Of a stretch of DNA of 64,000 nucleotides, positions 56,287-64,000 are shown piece by piece. Made by a program: the position numbers and the translations under genes. The DNA is from Closterium sp. Naga37s-1 (taxonomy: Eukaryota > Streptophyta > Zygnematophyceae > Desmidiales > Closteriaceae): positions 134,001 through 198,000 of the forward strand of contig CANJKZ010000549.1 of NCBI GenBank assembly GCA_947471745.1, in the 5' to 3' direction. Within the stretch, counting starts at the first letter, position 1; each line of letters starts with the position of its first letter. The notes beneath the pieces were generated by a model. That model saw only the letters and a list, made by a program, of their open reading frames with translations, searched no databases and had not been told where the DNA came from.

Positions 56287-58452
56287 GCGCAGACACACAC
56301 AAATACACACACCACCCACCCTACACTCGCCCAAGCACCGTGCCTCCCTTCTCTCATCTCCCCACGCACCTCGCCGTTTGACCGCCTCTGTATTCCCTGG
56401 CTGCAGCTCCAGGGCGCGGCTGAATGCCTCCAACGCCCTCTCATGCTGCCCCAGAACCTCCCGCTCTGCTCCCACCTCCATCCACAGCTCTGCATTGTTG
56501 GGATTGGCGCTCACTGCCTGTGGGGGAGGAGGGGTGCAGTACAGGGGCCCGAGAGCACGGCTTTTGAAGCGCCTCAAAAGCTGAACGGCTCAAACGCCCT
56601 CTTGTGCTGCCCTAGTGCGTCGAACTCCGCCCCCACCTCCATCCACAGCTCTGCATTGTTGGGATTGGCGCTCACTGCCTGTGGGGGAGGAGGGGTGCAG
56701 TACAGGGGCCCGAGAGCACGGCTTTTGAAGCGCCTCAAAAGCTGAACGGCTCAAACGCCCTCTTGTGCTGCCCTAGTGCGTCGAACTCCGCCCCCACCTC
56801 CATCCACAGCTCTGCATTGTTGGGATTGGCGCTCACTGCCTGTGGGGGAGGAGGGGTGCAGTACAGGGGCCCGAGAGCATGGCTTTTGAAGCGCCTCAAA
56901 AGCTGAACGGCTCAAACGCCCTCTTGTGCTGCCCTAGTGCGTCGAACTCCGCCCCCACCTCCATCCACAGCTCTGCATTGTTGGGATTGGCGCTCACTGC
57001 CTGTGGGGGAGGAGGGGTGCAGTACAGGGGCCCGAGAGCACGGCTTTTGAAGCGCCTCAAAAGCTGAACGGCTCAAACGCCCTCTTGTGCTGCCCTAGTG
57101 CGTCGAACTCCGCCCCCACCTCCATCCACAGCTCTGCATTGTTGGGATTTGCGCTCACTGCCTGTGGGGGAGGAGAGGCCAGGGCAGCACGTGATACGAT
57201 GTTTTGGGTCGCCTGGACAATCACCTCCTTCCGCAGCTCTGCGCTGCTGGGGTTGGCGCTCACTGCCTGCGGGGGAGGAGGGGCGAGAGCACGACATGCT
57301 TCACACGACATGCTTCACACGACACGCTTCACACGACACGCTTCACACGACCCGCTTCACACGACACGCTTCGCACGACACGCTTCGCACGACACGCTGC
57401 GCACGACACGTTTCACACCAGGCGCGCTCACCTGCTCGAAGTCCGCTACAGCCGGCTCGTGCAGCTGTAGCAGCGACTTGGCCACGCCGCGTCCGTGCAA
57501 CAGCCGCTGGTGCAGCCGCCGCAGCAGCCTCTCCGCCTGTGGGGACAGCCAAGGGGGCGGGTGCGAGCAGCGGAGGGAGGAGGTTTCAAGGGAGGAGGCT
57601 TTAAGGGATCGGCGTTATGGAACGGGAAGAAAAGGAATTCCCTTTTTTAGGGCTGGGGAGAGCTGGGCATCCTCCCTTGCTGCACCTAGGTACATCTGGC
57701 CTCTCACCTCGTTACATCTCGCACCTCACCTCGTGAAACTCGCCTCGCACCTCGTTACAACTGGGCTCGCACCTCGTCTCGTCTTGCCTCTCACCTCGTT
57801 ACATCTGGGCTCGCACTTTGTTAGCGCATCTCGTTTCATCGTGCATCGCACCTCGTTACATCTCGTCGCTCACCTCATCGTATGTGGCGACGGCCTCTTC
57901 GAGCCGCTCGCCTTCCAGCTGGTCGCGTCCCTCGGCGATTAAAGCCATCATTCGCTCGCTCACGCGCCGCGCCACCTCCGCCTCGCTGCTTCCGCCGCCG
58001 CCGCCGCCGCCGCTGCTGCTGTCGCTACTTCCGCTGGTGCTGGTGGAGCTGTTATCGTCATCGACTAGCCCTCCGTCGTTGACGGCTGCATCAATCCGCG
58101 ACGACTCCTTCGCATCGCGCTCACGAGAACCGGCAGGAGTCGGCGAACACGTCTCCTCACTTCCCAGGCAGAAACCACCGAACGGCGATTCTGGCGCAAC
58201 TTCCGCCGCAACTGACGCTGCCGGATCTACCGCCGCGTTTGCCGCCGGATCTAACACAGGAACGCTAGTGCTCTGAATGCCAGGCGCAGTGAGATTAATC
58301 GGACTACCTCCGTCGTCCAGCTGCTCCGCTAGCAGCAACCGCGTCGCGTGACTGCCGGCGCATTTCAACGTGCCGATGAGGACAACCAATGCCGCCCAAA
58401 CTACTAGACTCCTGATCAGTGACCGGGTCAGGCCATTCAACGGAGACGCCAT
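48451..58452 (-). CDS. SRFR1: SRFR1/TTC13-like tetratricopeptide protein, 16 exons, 944 aa
   Basis: Exons, 5' to 3': 58452-57874, 57536-57432, 56517-56370, 55999-55899, 55594-55419, 54996-54940, 54220-54112, 53592-53425, 52979-52779, 52454-51997, 51412-51310, 50752-50661, 50295-50257, 49730-49542, 49092-48978, 48645-48451. All have GT-AG borders and phases sum to 945 codons with stop. TPR-like helices (AVSANPNNAELWMEVGAE, AVELLPGDADLRKEKGRL) fill residues about 165-420. The rest matches the conserved C-terminal region of plant SRFR1 and animal TTC13: FFQRHLLAYMVSRLDQPF, MAGLASLDVMQQVRR, TPVDATRW, IAYYWFQLMPLSRGSAMVG and VDWEGLL. In Arabidopsis, SRFR1 restrains effector-triggered immunity as a TPR adaptor. 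Odd here: residues 11-32 form a hydrophobic segment like a signal anchor, and residues 33-165 are low complexity. The exact exon 5/6 joint is least sure because of duplicated donors. Confidence 0.8.
48870..49350 (-). repeat. Partial copies of exon 15 in introns 14 and 15
   Basis: The 5' part of exon 15, with its acceptor (CAG|GTTCCAG), recurs upstream starting at 49225 and 49338. The 3' part with its donor (CTG|GTGAGTCCC) recurs downstream at about 48935-48874. The copies diverge from the real exon by point changes. They may act as decoy splice sites. Confidence 0.8.
49835..50010 (-). repeat. Partial copies of exon 14 start in intron 13
   Basis: Two extra copies of the exon 14 beginning (frame AVDFDTVTP...), each with an AG acceptor, start at 49866 and 50007. 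The real start is at 49730. The farther copy is the more diverged (AVHLDTVTT). Confidence 0.8.
50908..51110 (+). repeat. CATGGGGG minisatellite in intron 11
   Basis: Irregular 9-10-bp units of (G)CATGGGGG, with occasional GTGAGGGC, cover about 200 bp. G-runs are on the strand opposite the transcript. Partial copies of the exon 12 start (50892) and exon 11 end (about 51167-51215) border it. Confidence 0.85.
51594..51890 (-). repeat. Exon 10 3'-end copy with a 36-bp minisatellite
   Basis: A second copy of the exon 10 end (RTDTPIFTWVMGTTHYLAVY, donor GTGAGT, ending at 51595) lies in intron 10. It is interrupted by five units of a 36-bp repeat (CAGCATGTCTTGGAAGCAAG ACCCATGACCCGAGTA on the plus strand). 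The real exon ends at 51997. Confidence 0.85.
53020..53160 (+). repeat. GGAGG-rich tract in intron 8
   Basis: About 140 bp of AGGGG/GGAGG units with many runs of three or four G on the plus strand. The transcript strand is CT-rich and lies between exons 8 and 9. Confidence 0.88.
53663..53980 (-). repeat. Partial copies of exon 8 start and exon 7 end in intron 7
   Basis: A copy of the exon 8 start (MRLYDKLLSSPTQPHEQSTY) begins at 53750, and a copy of the exon 7 end (MHAKASSLHVLGKHAAA, donor GTGAGC) finishes at 53917. CATGGCGTGGCAGGG repeats lie between them. Confidence 0.82.
54265..54555 (+). mobile_element. Solo LTR in intron 6 of the SRFR1-like gene
   Basis: A 291-bp segment starts TGTTAGTGTTAACC and ends GTTCTCACA, flanked by the direct 5-bp repeat AGGAG (54260-54264 and 54556-54560). 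TG...CA ends with a 5-bp target duplication and no internal region mark a solo LTR left after recombination of an LTR element. A TTTATATCC box and a palindrome GGGTGTACACCC lie inside. It is antisense to the host transcript and unlike the LTRs of Copia-1 and Copia-2. Confidence 0.8.
56253..56290 (+). repeat. C20 run followed by (CA)n in intron 3
   Basis: Twenty C at 56253-56272 pass into an ACAC microsatellite. Length here may be uncertain in the assembly. Confidence 0.85.
56556..57266 (-). repeat. 161-bp tandem copies of exon 3 start in intron 2
   Basis: Exon 3 starts at 56517. Copies of its start with acceptor (CCCCCACAG|GCAGTGAGCG) begin at 56678, 56839, 57000 and 57161, exactly 161 bp apart, with a more diverged one at 57266. 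Each copy keeps about 33 codons (AVSANPNNAELWMEVGAE...) and then meets an in-frame TGA, so inclusion would end translation. Confidence 0.88.
57290..57420 (+). repeat. 14-bp minisatellite in intron 2
   Basis: About nine units of CTTCACACGACACG with small variants (CATG, CCCG, CGCACG). It adjoins the exon 3 copies and exon 2. Confidence 0.85.
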
Positions 58453-60382
58453 TTGACGGCCGAGACCTCCTATAGAGCTCGACTCTTACTCAGACGCTTG
58501 TTGCGCGCATCGGCGAGGCGACTCGAACCGTTTAAACAGGAGGATGAGAATAAGAGTATGACCAACGATAAGAGAAGCAACGGAGAATGGTAAGAGTACT
58601 GCACTAGTAGAAAACGGAGAATGGTGGGGCTTTGTTGATACTACGAAAGGTTGTCTGATGCTCGAGCTTAATGAATGGAAGTCTGACTGTCGGTTGAGCC
58701 GACTCCGCGCGGTGGCATGAGACTGTGATGCGAGTGAATGCAGGAAAGCTCGTACGACATAGGTGAGGCTTTTTAGGGCAACTAGGCTTAGGTGTCAAGT
58801 GAAGATGGTGTTCGTCTCCTCCTCCGAACGCGATTTGAGGAATCAGCAGTCACCGATTATGACTTTCTGACGAGTTCTCGTCATGTCTGCCTGGATGAGT
58901 GATGTGAATCGTGATGTTGCTGCTGGTGCTTTTGGTGTTCCAGGAAGAGGGTCTGACGGAATATTGATCTTAGAAAGGTGAAGCAAGCTTTCGTAAGATT
59001 TCAAGCGGTACAATTAGAGTATCGTATGGTGAAATGGGATCATCCCTCCTCGTTCTTGTCGTCGTCTCCCTTGCAGGGAGGATACTGTACAGTCAGAAGG
59101 TCAACTCCACGCACCACCAATCTGAGCCGATCTACTGTTCACTCGCTTCGCTCCCAAGCGCATGATGCCAGATTGCCTAGTGTGGGCCGCTGTCGTCGTC
59201 CGCCATCAGCTCTGCTGCTCCAACATGCTGTCTTGTCGCCACTCATCCAGCCCACTCAGCGGAGAATCCTCGATAGTGTTAAGGTGATTCATCTCCGGGA
59301 CTTGAAAATCCATACAAGAAGGCTATACCTGAAATGGCTAACAGTATAGCATGAGTTGCATTCATGTGCTGAAATTATATTGCATAATCCTTTTCAGTTA
59401 GAGGACCCTTAAGAAAATTAAGATATATCACACGCTTTTGAACACGACGTCATGCTATCATTGTCGGTTGGAATGAAGTACTGTAACTAGATTCTGGAAA
59501 CATGTTTTGATAATTATTTATTTCCCATGCGGAGTCTAGTGCAGCAGTTTCACAGCTCCTAGTTTCTGTACGGTAACGGAATGACCACGATGTTAGCTGG
59601 TGTGGTGGCTGCTCCCACAAGCTTCCCTTTCGATTGACCGTCGTTGGATCCTAGGTATGGAACACGTCTGTGCCGTCGATTCTATCTGGGGTGGACTATT
59701 ATTTCGACAGCGATGATCTGGGAGATGCATCCATGCACTGCTGTCTTGCCATCGCGCCGCACCGTTCCAGCGATGCATGGCGAACCAGTCGTGTCACACG
59801 GTTTTCGTACACTCCTTAGTGTTCATGACAGCCGTCGATACCCTCCTTCGCGAACAGCATAACCGTTGCCATCGCCGTTCGCTGGTTCCTCATCTTCGCC
59901 AGCCTTAGCTCATGCGAGTTGCCCGCACCGCCACTCATTGTTCATCGCATCGCAGCAGCATTTTCATGAGTCATCATCCACCAGCAGTGTTCCCCCTTGC
60001 CCTGCTGTTTTCAGCTCAACTCTCACCAGCTGCACCTACCCACCCAACTTCTCTCACTCCCTCCCCTCCAACGGCAGCTGGTCTTGGACTTCCAGGACAT
60101 AAGCTCGTTTTCGGAGCATTTCTCACAATCATCGCCTGTCCATCAGCTTGCGTTGCCTGCCCTCTCCATCCTCCTCCCCTCCATCTCGTTTCTGTCTGCT
60201 GCGAAGCCGAACCCAGTGCGCTCCTCGCGTGCTCTTGGCTCCCTGCTGCCTCTCCTGCTACTGCCGCTAGCACGACAAGCTCGTTACCGCAGCAGTCGGA
60301 TCGTTAATCGTCGCTCGCTTTTTGTGCTACTAATTTAACCGACTAACCCAAATTCTCCGCAGCACATGTTCGTGGCACCGCC
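58453..60382. other. Divergent intergenic region
   Basis: This lies between the start of the minus-strand SRFR1-like gene and the plus-strand orphan gene, so it should hold two promoters. Frames are short and unrecognised. AT-richer DNA lies at about 59340-59530. No TATA box could be placed with confidence. Confidence 0.45.
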
Positions 60383-61999
60383 ATGGCATCGCGAGTCATG
60401 CTCTCACAAGCGCGGGCAGCGGGGGCGAAGCACGCGCCGCTCTCCGACAACCTCATCGCGCATCTCCTCAGGCCGCTGAAAAACCCGCCCGCCGCACCAC
60501 CCCCCGCAGCCACCAACGTCGCATCTGCCGCTTCGAAATTCGCGTCCGCCGCTGATCCCTCCAGCTTTTCCTCCCCGCAAGCACCGACCCCACATCCCCC
60601 CGCGCTCCCCGCAACTGACCTCGATCGCCCGTACCGCAGCCAGTTCAGTCGCAGGCCCGCATCATCCGCTATCTCGCCGGCCGTCGTTCCTCTGCTCCTG
60701 AACCTCCAACCCGCTCCCCAGCCCACCTTCGTCGGCTCAATTCTAGACACGTGCGTAGCGCCTCCCGTCGATGACGCTGTTCCCGTCGTCTCGTGGGCCA
60801 ACGTGCTGCCCGCGAGCGACGGAGCCGCTGCTCCGGGAGAACAGCCCTTGGCAGAAGCTACCGATTCCGTCCCGCTCGTCCTTCCGCTCCCCGTGCTGTC
60901 AGCAGCCGCTGCTAGCCCCTCTGCTGGTCCCTCCCGCCGCCGCCCCGTCTCCGCCGTTGATTCTCCCGCTGCTACTAAGGCGGGGAGCGTGGCCGCGACA
61001 GCACCGAGGGGCGTTCAGGCGATCGTAGACGACATTCTCAGCGGCCGCTTCAAGGACTCGCACCGGGAATCATGGCGCGCTGCCAATGCTACCAATGCTT
61101 CCGCTACCGCGCCCCGTTCCGCCGTTGAACCCGCCGCCGCGCCACCCGCCGCGACCGTCGCCGCTGTTACGGCCGCCCTTCGCGCACCCCCTTCTCCGAG
61201 ACCGAATCCCGCCCCTTCTCCCTCCGCAAAGCCCGTTTTCGCAGCGGCCGAGGCCGCCGACTTCCCCCCATTGCCCAACGGCGTCATCCTCCCCGACGTA
61301 TTCCCCCTCATGCCGTCCCCAATCGCCTCTCCGAAAGCCGCGCCATACCTTTCCGCCTTCACTGATTGCGCGCGCCCTCCGTCAAAACCAGTGGCGTTCA
61401 CCATCGGTTCCCCCTTAGACGAGTTCTTCTCCCCCGATGCCTCCCCGCCCGCCACGCTCTCCGCTGCCCCGTACGCCCTGGATCAGGGCGATTCCCTCCC
61501 GATGCTGTCTGCCACGTCAGCTTCTGCTGTCGCGGCTGCTGCGGCGGTGTACCACCATCCGCATTTCCTGGAGTCGCAGGACGGCAGCAAGGGTACAGAG
61601 GCGCGGCGCAGCAGCAAGGCCGGCAAGCAGGCTAAGGCCGGTGAGGCCAAGCCTGCCGCTCGCTCTGCTGACCGCAACGGAGGCAAGCGTAGCAAGGCAG
61701 GAGGTTCGGCCGAGGCTGATGATTGGGTGCGGCAGAAGCTGGAGCAGCCGCAGGCCTCCGTGGGCCATGGCCGTGGCTTGGATGCAAAGAGGGCTGGTGG
61801 GAAAACTGCCACCACAGTTGCTATTGGTGCTCCTGGGGGCGCGGTTCACACTCTGGAGCTTTACCTACCTTATTCCACCGCAGCCAATAACCCAACCACT
61901 AATGGCCCTGTGATAGGTGCTGTGGCACCTGCTGGGCCTCGTGTTCCCGACGGCACCCGCGGATTCACTTTTGGGCGCGGGAAGAGTCTCGTCCGCTGA
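60383..61999 (+). CDS. Ala/Pro-rich protein of unknown function (538 aa, single exon)
   Basis: The ATG lies in a strong context (CACCGCCATGG) and the frame is open for 538 codons, starting MASRVMLSQARAAGAKHAPL. A short overlapping upstream ATG lies at 60366. Much of the protein is Ala/Pro/Ser-rich and probably disordered. More ordered pieces are SDNLIAHLLRPLKNPP (about 22-36), VVSWANVLPA, AIVDDILSGRFKDSHRESW and the C-terminal GAVHTLELYLPYS. A Lys/Arg-rich region (about residues 410-450, KAGKQAKAGEAK and GGKRSKAGG) could be a nuclear signal. No known domain is recognised. Codon choice and an end without repeats favour a real gene. Confidence 0.65.
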   Translation: MASRVMLSQARAAGAKHAPLSDNLIAHLLRPLKNPPAAPPPAATNVASAASKFASAADPSSFSSPQAPTPHPPALPATDLDRPYRSQFSRRPASSAISPAVVPLLLNLQPAPQPTFVGSILDTCVAPPVDDAVPVVSWANVLPASDGAAAPGEQPLAEATDSVPLVLPLPVLSAAAASPSAGPSRRRPVSAVDSPAATKAGSVAATAPRGVQAIVDDILSGRFKDSHRESWRAANATNASATAPRSAVEPAAAPPAATVAAVTAALRAPPSPRPNPAPSPSAKPVFAAAEAADFPPLPNGVILPDVFPLMPSPIASPKAAPYLSAFTDCARPPSKPVAFTIGSPLDEFFSPDASPPATLSAAPYALDQGDSLPMLSATSASAVAAAAAVYHHPHFLESQDGSKGTEARRSSKAGKQAKAGEAKPAARSADRNGGKRSKAGGSAEADDWVRQKLEQPQASVGHGRGLDAKRAGGKTATTVAIGAPGGAVHTLELYLPYSTAANNPTTNGPVIGAVAPAGPRVPDGTRGFTFGRGKSLVR

Positions 62000-62220
62000 A
62001 TGAGGGTGCCACATACGATGGACTCTATATGTGCTAAAATGTGTGAATTTGTGCTTCAACATATTCTAGGATCTGTGAGGTTTAGATCGAACCGCAGAAG
62101 CATTCGTTTTCTCCAGGTGCTGAAGATGTGTCAGCATGCTTGGCCTATATATTAATTTAGGAGAATAAAATTGGCAACTATATCGAAAGTTAGTGTCTCA
62201 GAATTATTACTAATTATTAC

Positions 62221-62824
62221 TAAGGGCGGGGTCAGCGCGTTCATTTTCGCCCCTTTTCCAAAAAATTGACACCCCTCGAATCAGGAAGACACTGTAGCAT
62301 TACTGGTCCTGCTTTGTTTATGTCCAGGGTGGGACACGCGCGTCCAAAAGTAGGCACAGGTCCCGCCACACTTTTGGCTAACCGAAAACTCAATGAGGTA
62401 ACCCCGTGCACCCAATGAGGTAACCCTGTTGCATCAGCGCCTGTTGCGCGCAGCAGAGTTTCTAGGCTCACACATGTCGAGTGGGACTCGGTGGTTTTGT
62501 GCTGATTTGCGACGGGGCAGATTTCCAATCTGTGTTTGTGTACCCTTGAATTTGCGAGACTCGCACGCGCTTCACGAAGTCGTAGTGCGGTTTCGCGATC
62601 TGCGTACAGTATTTCTCGAATGTTGCGCGGGGTGTTCGCGGGCGTGTAATGTACGTGTTGTTTTCAGTAGACGGACGGAAAACTAACACCGTTCAGCTAA
62701 CACCGTTCATCCACTGTATACTCCGTCGTGTCCACACGTTACCCTAAATCAGGGTTACAAACCGCTGAAGCTGGTAACTGATTTGGGTTTTGCCAGGAAA
62801 ACGAACGCGCTGACCCCGCCCTAA
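62221..62824. mobile_element. Non-autonomous DNA transposon (MITE), PIF/Harbinger-like
   Basis: Terminal inverted repeats share the 19-base core GGGCGGGGTCAGCGCGTTC. They extend to about 25 bases with one mismatch (62224-62248 and the reverse complement at 62797-62821). They are flanked by the direct trinucleotide TAA (62221-62223 and 62822-62824). A 3-bp TAA/TTA target and GGG-starting ends are typical of PIF/Harbinger and Tourist-like MITEs. The 598-bp interior has no transposase, only a small tandem duplication (CAATGAGGTAACCC) and AACACCGTTCA twice. Confidence 0.8.
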
Positions 62825-63087
62825 CTCCTGGAGTTCCGTCTCTTCATGCAAAAAATGTTTCCATGCATTTCAGTGCATTTGTCAGATTCTTGATGGAAAT
62901 ATACTAGTTGTGTTACTCGTTGTTGTACTTTTTTTTTTTTTGAAATTTCCATTTACTGTGCATTCGTAGCACAGATATTTTAACAAGCATACAGACATGC
63001 ATAAACCCTTCCTAGAAGTGTCTTACTACCTCAAACATCAAAAGACCATCGCCAAAACCCGAAACAAAGTATTGCTTCGTAAGACAT

Positions 63088-63349
63088 CTACAGCCGCATG
63101 TCGACCAAGTAGGGCACGTCCACCCATGGTGCTCCCTCTCCAAACTCCTGCTCCCACTCCCTCGCTCCACCCACTCCGCCTCGGACTGACCCAACGTGTA
63201 GTTTGGGTGGTGGGGTGGACCCATTGACCTGATTGACCCCGCCAAGGAATCCGTGTCAGCTCTGCTTCCATGCTACCCCCCCTACCTTTCGGGTAGAGGT
63301 CGGACTCAATAGCGCACATCAAGGTCACGGACCGCGACGCCTTCCCAAC
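63088..63349 (-). CDS. Two probable terminal exons of an unidentified gene
   Basis: On the minus strand, an exon at 63349-63286 (acceptor TTTCAG, donor GTAGGG) is open only in the frame VGKASRSVTLMCAIESDLYP-K. An acceptor TCAG at 63186-63189 leads in matching phase into 63185-63088, which ends EFGEGAPWVDVPYLVDMRL-stop. The phase fit and non-repetitive composition favour real coding sequence. Upstream exons would lie between 63350 and 63800 or further right and were not found. Family not recognised. Confidence 0.4.
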
Positions 63350-63800
63350 CTGAAATTATTGGGCCATTATTGGCCCCCATTCCGAATTCCACATCTGCAC
63401 TACAATTATTGCAGGCTCACTCGACACACTACATACGGTGAGTCCCACCCCACACCAACGATAATGCACACGAGCAGAATTCATCCATGCTCCCCACTCC
63501 CCCTGCCTCTGCCCTTGTTCCCTCCATATACCTCGGATCGGACACAATCTGGCATGATCCCTTCGCTGATGCAAGACCTTTGAACCTGAGTGTCTTACAA
63601 AACACGCCAATCTTCTCGTCAGATCTTCTCTATTCGCTGTTATGTACTAGGCCGCAATCGACGAGAACCTCGTAACTGCTGTGTGGTCCTGCTTCCAAGA
63701 ATTGCTGTGGCCTTGCTTTTCGCAGACATTCCCCTTCCTTCATCGTCCAGCAAAAATTTCGCCTGCAGCGAATTAGCCTCAGCATCAAGCGTATCGTAAG

Positions 63801-64000
63801 ATGGGGCAGTTTAGAGACTGGTTGCGCTCTCTTTTCAGAAAAAAAGACCCGATTCCCAGTCGTGTTTTATTCGTGAATGACCCGGAGGGGAACGACGAGT
63901 CCGGGTTCAGCAGCAACCGCATCTACACCACCAAGTACAAGTGGTACAGCTTCCTTCCTCGCGGCCTTTTCGAGCAATTCCGTCGCGTCGCCAACCTCTA
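63801..64000 (+). CDS. P4-type ATPase (phospholipid flippase), N-terminus only
   Basis: The ATG at 63801 opens 66 codons running off the window. SRVLFVNDPEG, then NRIYTTKYKWYSFLPRGLFE and QFRRVANLY match the conserved N-terminal cytosolic segment just before the first membrane helix of P4-ATPases. LFEQFRR-(V/I)AN is diagnostic. The plant ALA2/ALA3 group is closest by memory. These pumps move phospholipids from the outer to the inner leaflet with ATP, usually with a CDC50 (ALIS) partner. No intron is visible in the part seen. The short extension before the motif (MGQFRDWLRSLFRKKDPIP) is basic and amphipathic. Confidence 0.88.
   Translation, partial: MGQFRDWLRSLFRKKDPIPSRVLFVNDPEGNDESGFSSNRIYTTKYKWYSFLPRGLFEQFRRVANL

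Noticed and set aside
57098-57942. Plus-strand frame of 285 codons
   Set aside because: It runs through the 161-bp and 14-bp repeats and across exons 1 and 2 in antisense. Its peptide is repeat-derived.
62740-62765. Telomere-like TACCCTAAA and AGGGTTA words
   Set aside because: Only one imperfect palindromic pair inside the MITE. No TTTAGGG array.
1-64000. tRNA, rRNA or other standard RNA genes
   Set aside because: No cloverleaf with A and B boxes, and no rRNA-like stretch, was recognised by eye. The copia primer sites are complements of tRNA ends, not tRNA genes.

Overview
The window is nuclear DNA of a green, plant-lineage eukaryote. It has GT-AG introns, a plant-type SRFR1/TTC13 gene, a P4-ATPase start, Ty1/copia elements primed by tRNA-iMet-like sites, and GC-rich coding DNA. 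The GC-rich copia proteins and small secreted CHRD-like proteins fit a streptophyte alga, possibly a zygnematophyte such as Closterium. That assignment rests on memory of similar proteins and is only moderately sure.

Region 1 (1-22270) is satellite plus retroelements. A 181-bp tandem satellite, about 36 units in all, is split into three blocks by two copia elements. Each element has intact LTRs and a 5-bp target duplication lying in the satellite. Copia-1 (4400-10883) looks whole. Copia-2 (11581-18935) looks broken at about two places. The block ends at a 37-bp minisatellite and a fragment holding the last two exons of an SRFR1-like gene.

Region 2 (22270-41500) has almost no recognisable gene. 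Its core is a 101-bp tandem array of about 79 units with an 18-unit (1,818-bp) higher-order repeat. A 5-kb mosaic follows: many short minisatellites, repeated intron-like modules, and hairpins that keep their pairing through matched base changes.

Region 3 (41540-48450) holds a second SRFR1-like terminal fragment and a cluster of three tandem three-exon genes for small secreted CHRD-domain-like proteins. The three share intron phases, and the first and third share promoter sequence.

Region 4 (48451-58452, minus) is a 16-exon SRFR1/TTC13 homologue assembled here by splice sites and phase (944 codons). Its introns are full of partial copies of the neighbouring exon ends, with splice sites, as well as minisatellites and one solo LTR.

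Region 5 (58453-64000) has an orphan single-exon gene (60383-61999), a roughly 600-bp MITE with Harbinger-like ends, two likely terminal exons of an unidentified minus-strand gene, and the first 66 codons of a P4-type ATPase running off the right edge.

The genes do not form a pathway. The unifying theme is tandem duplication at every scale: satellites, higher-order repeats, exon-intron junctions and whole genes.
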